Below the pieces are notes generated by a model that was not told where the DNA came from, searched no databases, and saw only the letters and a program-made list of their open reading frames with translations. A stretch of 64,000 nt of DNA from Aschersonia sp. MBC 622 (lineage: Eukaryota; Ascomycota; Sordariomycetes; Hypocreales; Clavicipitaceae), in assembly GCA_030782805.1 (NCBI GenBank), contig JARJPL010000369.1, positions 62,001-126,000 on the forward strand, in the 5' to 3' direction. Below, piece after piece: positions 54,824 through 64,000 of the stretch; positions within the stretch are counted from its first letter, which is position 1, and every line of letters starts with the position of its first letter. A program made the translations under genes and the position numbers.

Positions 54824-56873
54824 ATGGCTTGCTGTTGCGGAAACCGAAAGAAGCAGACCCACGAGTTTGCCGAACAGAAATGGGACTACATCAACCTCCA
54901 AGACTTCAAAACCTCTGGTTGTGGCACCCCATTTGCCTATGGCTATCTCTGGTTCTCTCTCATTATCTCCATTGCCGTTTACTCAATTGATAGCTTCACC
55001 GCCGTTCAGCTGATTGCCTTTAACAAGTGGTCATCGACCATCAAGCCCGCCATTTCCTTTGACGTTTCCAAATGGATCTTTTCCATTTGCATCATTCTTT
55101 CCTTTCTCAATCTTGGGTACGAAGCCATCCGCGCCACCCGTGTCATTAAGCGAAACAATATTGCCGAATCCTACATGGATCCGCTCGCTGTCCGATGGGA
55201 GTCTATTCGTGTCGGCAAGGCCCAAGGATGGCGCCGATTCCTAGTCTTTGCTGCCCTCACCAAGAGTAAAAAGGGAGCTCACTACATTGCCCTATTCACT
55301 TACTTCAGCTTCAAATGTAAGTCTTCTTCCAACACATGCTCAATTTGCTTGCTAATACGCCCCAGCTTGGATTCGCGTTTTGGTCTGCTCGGGTCCTCGC
55401 CAGGTGATTAATGCTTTCACCCTCAAGTCCGTATACGAAGCGAAGCTAGCCACCAAAGCCACATCTGTCGATGGCGCCTTTGTTGGCTTCTTTGACAAGC
55501 TCAAGGTTCTCGCCCAGGAAGACTATCGCCAAGCTGCCATCTTGTCTGGCATGGCCTTTACCTTTGTGGTCTGGGCGTTTGCCCTCATTTTTCTCATCGT
55601 CGCCGTCCTCTTCTACGTCTTTTTTTTGTTCCACTGGATACCCCGAGCTGATGGAGGCCTCACTGGCTACTGTGAACGCAAAGTCAACAAGGCGCTGCTA
55701 AGGATTGTCACAAAGAGGGTCAACAAAGCCCTTGCCAAGAATGAAGCCAAGAAGATCAAGGCTGAAGCCAAAGCCGCCAAAATGACGGGCGAGAAGTTGC
55801 AGCCAGAGCGCGCTGCTACACTGCCCGACCTTTCTGCCCTAGCTGACGACAAGCTAGAAGCCATGCCCACGCTCAACCGCGCTGACACTGGAAACACGCT
55901 CCCTGTCTACCAATCTCGTCCCAACACCCCAGGCGGTATTGAGCTGAGCAATATGAACAGAACTGCGTTGACTCGCACCGAAACCGATGGCTCCAATTCG
56001 AGTTACTCTCCCAGTGTGCCTCTGATCAGTGCCGCGGCAGACATGGGTTATGGAGGGCCAGTTCACACGCCCACGATGCAGCCACAGCGTCCTGGTACAG
56101 CCGGGTCGCTGCGAGGTCCAGGTGTTGGTATGATACCTCAACGCCCCGGAACAGCCATGTCGCAGCGAGGTCCAGGTGTGGGTATGATACCCCAACGCTC
56201 TGGTACACTCACCTCACAGCACAGCCAAGCTTCGCGGCCCGGCACGGGCAACCAATATTCATATAGCAATGCTCCTACTCCGATGCCGCTGATGGAGGAG
56301 GAACCTCGCCGCGGTCTGGGTCAGTCCGCATTGCCCGAGCTCTCTTTCGCAGAGCCTACTGCCCAATATCCTCTCAGGCCGTCCAATTCGCAACGGAGCA
56401 TAGGTTCTCGCTCTGTTTCGTCAACGGGCGAGTCATTAGATGGGTCTGAGCATAGATATCGGCGAGGGTTCCCCAATGCTATAGCTCAAGCACAGCCACC
56501 CGAATATGGGCCGTACAATCCAAGTGCGAAATGGCAAATCTCCTCGGCAGAGAATCCGTACTCTGCCGAACCATATGGAACCCCAACGCCGCCACCGATT
56601 CGCAGCGCTACAACAGGCCCTGCGCCTCCTGGTGGACCGATATATTCGGCACAGAGATCTGTGACTGCTCCGGGCCCCGTTCGAGCAGCGACAAGCGACC
56701 CGTATTTCCAACGGGGCGCGCCGCCGCAGAACGCATCCTTTGCTCCGATCCAGCGCAGCAACACTGGTGACGAGTTTGCAAACGGAAGCTGGGTTCCCCC
56801 GAGCCAGCGCGGCAACGCACAACCATACGACTTGGAGGCGCAATATAAGGAAAGACAGAGATATCAATATTGA
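54824..56873 (+). CDS. KCH-family potassium transport protein (Kch1/Prm6-like)
   Basis: Two exons, 54824-55316 and 55366-56873, give 666 residues. The N-terminus MACCCGNRKKQTHEFAEQKW, with a Cys cluster that may be palmitoylated, leads into the KCH domain. Membrane segments are LWFSLIISIAVYSIDSFTAV, WIFSICIILSFLNLGYEAIR, a third around YIALFTYF joined across the intron, and a long one in FVVWAFALIFLIVAVLFYVF. In yeast, Kch1/Kch2 mediate low-affinity K+ influx that activates the calcium channel Cch1-Mid1 under mating stress. The C-terminal 400 residues are a disordered, Pro/Ser/Gly-rich tail. It includes a tandem GPGVGMIPQR(P/S)GT repeat encoded at about 56115-56205. The start is the first ATG in frame. 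Confidence 0.9.
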
Positions 56874-57463
56874 GAGCTCAATTGAGCTCGATCATTCACT
56901 TCACATAAATTTATTTAGAGCTTCATTAGCTCAATCATTCATTCATGTCAGCGTTTGAAGATATATGAGTGGCCAGGAAGGGCCAGATATGCAGCACGTT
57001 ATAATACCCAGTCCGCAGCATACGAAGCGAGTGGTTACGACGACGCACTGCAGGATAGGATATACATGATGATAGTCACGCTCACAATACCCTCGTTTTT
57101 TTTTTCGTAAAAAGTTCCAACGTATTGTTATTTGCATTACCTGTACTGTCAATAGCAAACTTAAGTCGAAGCTTAAATTCAGCCACAAAATGGTTCCATA
57201 TGCAACCACCCGATTAGGCAAGTTGGGCAGATGCTCGTGCGGGGTATGCGGCAAACGGGTGAGCAAACTTGTCTGATTTGTAACCAGACCTCACTATGGC
57301 ATTTGCATTGCTCATTGGCGATGATGTGATGCCGCCATTTCTCCCGACCGCTGACCGATTTGGCCAATCCGTTGCAATTCGAGGTTGCATAATACTCGGA
57401 CGCCGTCGAGACAACACTTTCTCATAGCTCGTCCGAACCCTATCTTCAGATCTCTGTCATCCC
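56874..57463. other. Intergenic region
   Basis: About 590 bases, first AT-rich 3' flank of the KCH gene, then the promoter of the oxidoreductase gene. No gene is supported. Confidence 0.4.
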
Positions 57464-59516
57464 ATGCGGGTGAATTCGTCCATACTCACATTGATTCCGC
57501 ACCTCGTGCAGCCCGGTCGCCTCTTCCAACAAAAAGCCGACGACCTGTTCTACGGGCACGCGCCACCGCACAGCAACGTCATGCCCGCGCGACTAGAAAC
57601 CTTTCACGAGGGCGAAGCCGCCATGCGGGCCCTACTGCAGGTCCCGCTCGGGCGGAACCCTACTGCCACCGGCCTGCCGCTGCACTATGCCGTGCGCGTG
57701 GCTACATCTCCGCTCGCGGCCGTTGGCACGCTCGACGCGCAGGGGCGGCCATGGACGACGCTCTGGGGCGGCGCCCGGGGCTTCGCCGAGCTCATCGCCC
57801 CCGGCGTGCTGGGGCTGAACAGCTCGGTCGATACGGCGCACGATCCCGTGTACCAGGCCCTCTGGGGAGAAGAAGAACAAGCGGCTCGTGGTGGCGTGGT
57901 GCAGCCGAATGATGGTGCGGGCAAGATGATGGCGGCACTGGCGCTGGACCTGGAAAGCAGAGACCGCGTCAAGCTCATGGGTGCCATGGTGGCGGGATCG
58001 GCAGACGTGAAGGATAATAAGTTGCAGATGGCGTTTCTAGTGACTGAGAGCTTGGGCAACTGTCCCAAGTATCTGAACAGAAAGCGGGTGCAGCTGAGAG
58101 CGTACGGGGAGGACATCGAGGTGGTGGAGGGGGAGCAAGGACGGATGTTGCCGGAACAGGCGATCGAGCTGCTGGACGAGGCGGACATGTTCTTCCTGTC
58201 GAGCACGCATGGCGCGTCCATGGACACGAACCATCGGGGCGGCCCCCCGGGCTTTGTGCGCGTGCTGAAGAATGAGGCCGATGAGGCTGTCCTCGTCTAC
58301 CCAGAGTGTAAGTGGTTCTCTTACAAACTACATGCTAGATGAAGGGAAATGCTAACACTGTATTCACCCTGCAGATTCAGGAAACCGGCTGTACCAGACT
58401 CTTGGCAACCTCAAGGTCAACCCACTCGTCGGCATCGTCGTGCCCGACTTTGCCTCGTCCGACGTGCTGTACCTCTCAGGCAGCGCCTCCATCCTCGTCG
58501 GCCCCGCCGCCGCCGCCCTCTTGCCGCGCACGCCTCTCGCCGTGCAAGTCACAATCACCGCCGCGCGCTTTGTCCGGCGCGGTCTGCCGTTTCGCGGCAC
58601 CGACCTCGAGCGGTCCCCGTACAACCCGCCCGTGCGGCACCTGTTTACGGAGCGAGACGCGGTGCCCAGTAAATTCACCGACCGGCCAGACGTGACGGCG
58701 ACGCTGGTGGATAGGGAGGTGCTGTCGCCGACGGTGGCAAGGATCACGTTTAGGCTGGGTGGGGAGAGGGAGAAGATGAAGTGGCACGCTGGGCAGCATG
58801 TCACGCTGGATTTTGGCAATGAACTGGATCATGGGTACGCGCACATGCGGGATGACGATCCGCAGAGCTTAAATGATGATTTTGTGCGCACATTCACCGT
58901 CTCGAATTCGCCGCCGCCGGACACGGCAGCGGCAGCGGCACAAACGATTGAGCTGCAAATCACGGCACGGAGGAGCGGCGGCCCCGCGACGGGCCTCCTC
59001 TGGCGGCAGAACCTGCGCGCGCCGCTCGCGATTCCCGTCTTAGGCTTTGGCGGCCAGGAATCTTTTCGTATCCCCATCACCACCACTACCACCACGCTGA
59101 CCGGCGCAGGGGATACGCCGCAGCAGCGGATGGTGTTTGTGGCGGGTGGTGTGGGCATCACGCCACTGCTTGCGCAGGCGCGCGCCGTGCTCGACGCCGG
59201 CGTGCCGCTGACGCTGCTGTGGAGTCTACGCGGCGAGGACCTGCCGCTAGCAGAGGACACGTTTGCGCGGATCGAGGGGCTGGCGGCCGTGACGACGGTG
59301 TTTTGCTCGAGCGGTGGTGATGGAGAGGAGGAGGGTGAGCTGCGGCGTCGGCTGGGGGTCAAGGGTGTGCAGCAGAGGAGGATGGCAGAGGTGGATTTGA
59401 AGGGGCTCGGGGGACAAGGAACGAGATTTTATCTGTGCGCGGGACCGTCGCTGCTCAGATTTCTGCAGGGATGGCTGCACGGAGAGGATGTTGTCTGGGA
59501 AGACTTTGGGTATTGA
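57464..59516 (+). CDS. FMN-binding split-barrel / ferredoxin-reductase fusion oxidoreductase
   Basis: Two exons, 57464-58307 and 58375-59516, give about 661 residues. The N-terminal 300 residues form a pyridoxamine-phosphate-oxidase-like FMN-binding split barrel (FHEGEAAM, PLAAVGTLDAQGRPWTTLWGG, FLVTESLGNCPKYLNRK). The C-terminal 280 form a ferredoxin-NADP reductase-like module: FVRTFTVSNSP for flavin and FVAGGVGITPLLAQARAVL for NAD(P)H. So one polypeptide can pass electrons from NAD(P)H to a flavin pocket; the substrate is unknown. No ferredoxin (2Fe-2S) domain is seen at the C-terminus. The start at 57464 adds a 39-residue leader; the Met at 57581 is an alternative. Simple Ala- and Thr-runs occur around residues 470-530. 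Confidence 0.85.
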
Positions 59517-59663
59517 GTTTGTTTAATCTCCAAGATATGGGTGTGTTGATTAAGTGTAGATTGATTCATCATCTCGTTATAACACATCAAGATTGTCACA
59601 CCAGCATTCAAACTCCCTCAATCGACGACTTTTTTTATTACGCCGCCAACTACAACAAAAAGT

Positions 59664-60538
59664 CTACCCAGACTGCGTGCAGGCGCCCTGGGACTGCGTC
59701 ACCAGGATGCTCGGGTCCTGGCGCTCAATGTAGCCGCCTTCAATCAACTTCATGATGTTGCCCAGATCGCCAGTGTAAAACTGCGCGCCTAGGCCGGGCT
59801 GGCCAAACCACGGGGCAATCGGCCCGCCGACGACGGCAAACGGGCGGACGACCTTGTACAGGTGGTATCCGTACGGGAAGTCGGGATTCTTGGGGTCCGC
59901 GTCGAGGCTGGACGGGGGCAGGGAACGCTGCGAAAAGGGAGCGCTCGCGGCGGAAACGTATGAACCTGTGATGGTTGTGTCAGTGCAGTTCAAGTCCAAG
60001 CTGAGATAAAGTTAAAGGAGGAGAAGAAGAAGAAGAAGAAGAAGAAGAAGAAGAAGAAGAAGAAGAAAAGAAAGAAGGAGGAAGAGGCGGGGGTGAGGAG
60101 AGGAAACGTACCATATTCACTACCAAAACGGTCAATCAGAGTGCCAACTCCCAGCGTCAAGGTCCCGTTGATGGCATTGCCGTGGACGTCGAGCGTGAAG
60201 CCATTCTGCGGGGGGTACCGGTAGCGGCCGTCGGGCCCGGTCCAGGCGGCGAGGAACTGGTCGACGGTGATGTCGTCGCTGCCAAGGCGGTTGTAGCTGG
60301 CGACGAAGCTGCCGAGGGGCAGCTTGGTGGGGAGCTGCTTGGGGCCGAGGCGCTTGTCGCCGCAGAGAAAATCGGCGCCGTCGGCGGCGGCGGTTGCGCC
60401 GTGGCAGAGGCAGCTACCGGCGCGTCTGTCTAGAGACGTGGCGGGGATGGCACCGGTGCTGGCGTCGGGGAGGCCGTTGATGGCGGAGGAGACGACGAGG
60501 GAGGGGAGGGCGAGGGTGAGGGTAGTGAGGAACTTCAT
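59664..60538 (-). CDS. Secreted TNT-domain NAD glycohydrolase (NADase)
   Basis: Two exons, 60538-60112 and 59965-59664, give 242 residues. A signal peptide (MKFLTTLTLALPSLVVSSA) is followed by a Cys-containing N-terminal segment and then the TNT domain. WTGPDGRYRYPPQNGF and GTLIDRFGSEY precede the intron; FSQRSLPP, YGYHLYKVVRPF and the signature GPIAPWFGQPGLGAQF follow it. TNT (tuberculosis necrotizing toxin) domains hydrolyse NAD+; a related secreted enzyme is known in Aspergillus (NadA). The expected Arg in DRFG and Gln in FGQPG are present. The intron contains a long TTC run. Placement outside the cell and a role against competitors or hosts are inferred. The frame is intact. Confidence 0.9.
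60023..60067. repeat. (GAA)15 microsatellite inside the NADase intron
   Basis: About 15 GAA triplets on the plus strand, read as TTC in the transcript of the NADase gene. The run forms a long polypyrimidine tract about 55 bases upstream of the 3' splice site. Confidence 0.95.
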
Positions 60539-62970
60539 GATGACGAGGGTGATGACGGGGGTGGTGATGGAGTAGGTGTAAGTGAGATGGCCGGCTTCAA
60601 TGAAGAGGTAGGATGAGACCAGGGTGTAAGCAAGAAGGCGGCTTCAAAAGAAGGGTAGAATGAGACCACGACAAGCCCGCTTCAGAAGAAGACGAGATGA
60701 GAAATGAAAGAGCTTGATGTCTTCCGTTTAAAATCGTATATGCTGGGAGCAGGGCAATATAAATAATGAAGCTGCGTGCTATGGATTAGGTGGGAGCTTG
60801 CGGCCCAAGGCGACCGACTTGGTGACTTGGGCGTGTCTCGGACAGGAACCTCGTTTGCCGAGACACAACAGGCCGAGAACGACGGGTCAATATGAGACAT
60901 GTTGTCGAATAGAATACAACATTGTTCAGTCGCCGGCCTTATTCTAGAGTTACGCAAAGCACAACTCACAAATTGGGGGAGGTGCAAGCCGTGGTGAGGT
61001 TGCCATTGCCGCGGCAATCGCATAATAAGCTCGAGTGGAGGCGCTTGGGCTGATAATTGGCTGAGTATCTGCTTCTCCGACGGCCGAATGGGGAAGCATA
61101 ATGCTCCTGGACTATTCGTAACATTCGGGGTTCGTCCCTTCGTCCCACGGTCACCGCTCCGATGGGTCGGGTCATGACATGTAAGATGGGCCGAGACGCG
61201 AGGGCCAGATCTGGGCTATACCCGCTTTGGTCGGGTCACACGATACAGCGGAAAAAAAAGCTGGAGGAAACCCCTTTATCCACTAGCTTTTTTCCTTGTC
61301 GCTGACGGCCCGTCGGCATAGGATATGCAATTCCAATATCAGCTGCTTGGATTGGCCTTGGCCGTCCGTATTCGGTGTTGCTGCCGCCTTTGCGCGGTAA
61401 CGTCGCGGGCAAGCTGGTCAGTCAGGGAGGGGCCTGGCAGCGAAACGAGTCAACGACTAGCCCACCCCGAAGTTGGAGATGGAGAAAAGATCATGTCGAA
61501 ACCCAGCAGAAACGGACAATGTGGTTTTTCTTTTTTTTTTTCCTTTGTATGCTGCCGGATAAATTCAGACTGATCATGAGCATGCCTGGCTTTTTCAAAC
61601 TCCTTGTCCCAATATTTGCCGTGTAAGCCGTCAAGTGGGTAGCCAAGGAACCCGCAACTTTTTGTCTCTTCGTCTCACCTTGTATAGCCAGAGCAATCTG
61701 AATAACATAAAAGACTATTTTAAGAAACGGAAATGACCGTGAGTGTTGTCGGCAGCACACCATGGTAGATGGAATGGGAGAAAAAAAAGGATTCCTGCGT
61801 GAGATGCGACAACGTCGCAAGTGTATCATGGCCGGCAGTGGCGTGTTGTGCTGCCCGGCTTGGCTGGCTGCACTCTAATTAATCCCTGAGAAAGATCGTA
61901 ATCGAGTTTACTTTGACAGGCCGGTAGAGGGGCGGATGGACCAATTATGAGAGCAGAAATGACACAACAAATTGAAGAAGTCGGCGTACGGAGACTTGGC
62001 GTTTTCCGTGGACAACGGAAGTTGCCAAGCGACTGTGGTAGGTGAGCAAGAATTAAAGTATGCATATATGTATTTGTGCACATTGTATTATGCAAACCCA
62101 ATATTGACATAAATTATGCGCTTACTGAATAAATCAGATATTATATGAGCCTGAGGTAACAGGTTCTACAACACGTGAAGCAATACAGGCATGTCATGGG
62201 ACGGACAATTGCGGCCTGGACCCAGAGGCTTGGCAGTTCTTTTTGGCGGGGTCCGCTGCTCTTGGCGGTAATTTTGGCCGCTATAACCAGCCACCAGCTA
62301 ACAAACCCGCCATCTCAAGCAGTCCCCCGCTATATCAAGAAGCCCCGCTAAATTAAGCATGCCGACGTCCCTGTTCTCCCCTCTTCCGTCTTTTCTTTTC
62401 TGTTTTCTCGCTCATCGACACGGCACCGATCGTTGCATGTCGCATCCTCCCAAGAATCTGAGACAAAACGCCGACAATTCCAAAACCAGATAGATCGATG
62501 AGAGATCAGGCTGCGTGCCACCAAGCTCGGTGCTGGCATGTCGACAACTCGGTGGTGCACCTCTCTGACAGCATGGCTTGACCCCTTCGCTTGCAAAACA
62601 CAAACGGCCTAGCCCATAAGCTTTGTCAGTGCAGATGGCTCAGGCAAGACGGCCGTCCCTGAGGGAGCTGGCCGAGCCCACGTTTCTCGTCCGTCCCGCG
62701 CCAAGAAAGAAGATTAAAGTACAAAGATAACACCACCAGAAACTGCACAAGGGGCGGCCTGGTCCGTAGTAGTCGAATAGAGCGATGCAACCCCAGCTGC
62801 GCAGCTGAAAAGTAGTCACGGCTAAATCAGTTGTTGATCCTTCGGTGAGCCAGAGGGGACGGAGCGTAGCATCGCCAAGCATACAAGTAGCTCACCAGCT
62901 GCACCAGAGCTGCTCGTCGCTGAGACTGCTCCGTATCAGCCACCATTGTACGTTATCTCAAATTAGACAA
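60539..62970. promoter_or_regulatory. Divergent intergenic region
   Basis: About 2.4 kb between the NADase gene (-) and the nuclease gene (+), holding both promoters. Open frames are short and without domains. Poly-A/T runs occur near 61247-61260 and 61519-61541. Nothing else is supported. Confidence 0.4.
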
Positions 62971-64000
62971 ATGAAGCCCGCGATCCTGGGTCGCTTTTTC
63001 GGCGCGGTACTGGCCGCCGCCTCCGTGACTGCCGCCACCACCATTGCCGAGATCAACGGCAACCGGTTCGTATCGCCGCTCAGCGGCCAAAACGTCATCA
63101 ACGTCACCGGCCTCGTCACCGCGTCCAACAATAATGGCATCTGGCTGCGCTCGCTGCAGCCAGACGGCGACGCGCGCACCTCGGAGGGTCTCTACGTCTT
63201 TGGAAACAGCATTCTCGGCAGCGTCAAGGTCGGCGATGTCATCTCACTCAACGGCCGCGTTGAGATGTACAGGTGAGGGCAGCATGTCCACAAACACAGA
63301 ACGCAGTGCAGATGTTGATGAAAAGATGAATGCCCAGATCCAACAACAACTACATTCAGCTCACCGAGCTCAGCCGTCCCACCAACGTCGTCGTCCGCTC
63401 CAGCGGCAACCCGATCAAGCCGCTTGTCATTGCCGTCGACACGCTCTCGCCCCCTACGCAAAACTACTCGGGCCTCGATGTCGGCGGCATCTTTGGCGTG
63501 CCCAACGCCGTCAACCTCGTCTCCGAGTCCAACCCCACCCTCGACCCGGCCAGCTACGGCCTCGACTTTTGGCAGAGCCTGCTCGGCGAGCTCGTCACCG
63601 TCAGAGGCGCCTACCAGACCAGCCGACCCAACCGCTTCGGCGATGTCTGGGTGCGCGGCGACTGGACCGCCACCGGTGTCAATGCCCACGGCGGCATCAC
63701 CATGCTTGAAGGGGGTAAGAGAGTCACGACTGCTCTTCAGTTTTGCGAATTGTCTTCTGACCTGTATTAGATGCCAACCCCGAGACCATCATCATTGGCG
63801 CGCCTCTCGATGGCTCCCAGAACCCCAACAACACCAAGCTCGGTGATTATCTCGGTGACGTGACCGGTGTCGTCTACAACGCCTTTGGCTTTTACCGCCT
63901 GCTGCCGCTGACTGCCGTGCGTCCCATCGTCGAAGCCAACGCCGAGTTCCCTCCCGTCGCCTTCAACAGCACCGGCGACTGCAGCGGCATCACCGTCGCC
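62971..64000 (+). CDS. Secreted ExeM/NucH-like nuclease, 5' part (runs off window)
   Basis: Exons 62971-63272, 63338-63714 and 63771 to the window end code for about 303 residues of a longer protein. A signal peptide (MKPAILGRFFGAVLAAASVTAA) is followed by an OB-fold-like region (TIAEINGNRFVSPLSGQNV, GVVTASNN-type strand, SEGLYVFGNSILGSVKVGDV, WVRGDWTATGVNAHGGITM). This region precedes the endonuclease/exonuclease/phosphatase domain in ExeM/NucH-type extracellular nucleases and their fungal relatives. The catalytic domain would lie beyond position 64000 and is not seen, so the activity is inferred from the N-terminal layout. Introns have consensus ends and keep frame. Confidence 0.8.

Noticed and set aside
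1..64000. tRNA, rRNA or CRISPR
   Set aside because: No box A/B tRNA pattern, rRNA-like block or repeat-spacer array was recognised by eye; a tRNAscan or Rfam run would be decisive.

Overview
This is nuclear DNA of a filamentous ascomycete, most likely a hypocrealean Sordariomycete. Genes are split by short spliceosomal introns (about 45-110 bp, GT..AG, with CTAAC/CTGAC-like branch sites). Intergenic DNA is long and has no operons, and the gene content is fungal: a Zn2Cys6 regulator, an MFS drug transporter, a Kch-type potassium protein, a Mam3-type protein, and secreted enzymes and toxins. A Cry-like protein and other toxin-like secreted proteins recall insect- or animal-associated fungi, but the species cannot be fixed from this window.

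Layout. 0.4-4.1 kb: carboxy-cis,cis-muconate cyclase (+) and a Mam3/CNNM-like CBS membrane protein (-). 6-10 kb: sparse small genes, one small secreted protein and two small helical proteins that may be diverged paralogs. 10.8-19.8 kb: a secreted M43 metalloprotease, an SRPK-like kinase broken by a one-base frameshift, a poorly resolved stretch with a membrane-protein exon and a degenerate repeat, and a secreted ten-exon MACPF-like protein. 21.9-27.3 kb: a divergent pair, Zn2Cys6 regulator (-) and DHA1-type MFS transporter (+). 28.2-37.6 kb: housekeeping genes, namely a possible Roadblock/LC7-like protein, a disordered nuclear phosphoprotein candidate, two-domain glyoxalase I with a possible mitochondrial isoform, and a long-form D-3-phosphoglycerate dehydrogenase.

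38.0-51.2 kb is accessory in character: a repeat-tailed small protein next to a 23-bp minisatellite, about 5 kb of gene-poor DNA, an intact single-exon Cry-like endotoxin_N plus jacalin-like protein, a second SRPK-like kinase, an APH-type phosphotransferase and a 64-residue small ORF. 54.8-64 kb: a KCH-family potassium protein, an FMN-binding/ferredoxin-reductase fusion, a secreted TNT-domain NADase and the 5' part of a secreted ExeM/NucH-like nuclease that runs off the window.

The genes do not form one pathway. The theme is core genes interleaved with secreted or toxin-like effectors (M43 protease, MACPF-like, Cry-like, TNT NADase, extracellular nuclease) and fast-evolving kinases. All exon borders were read by eye and checked by reading-frame arithmetic; no alignment or database search was run.
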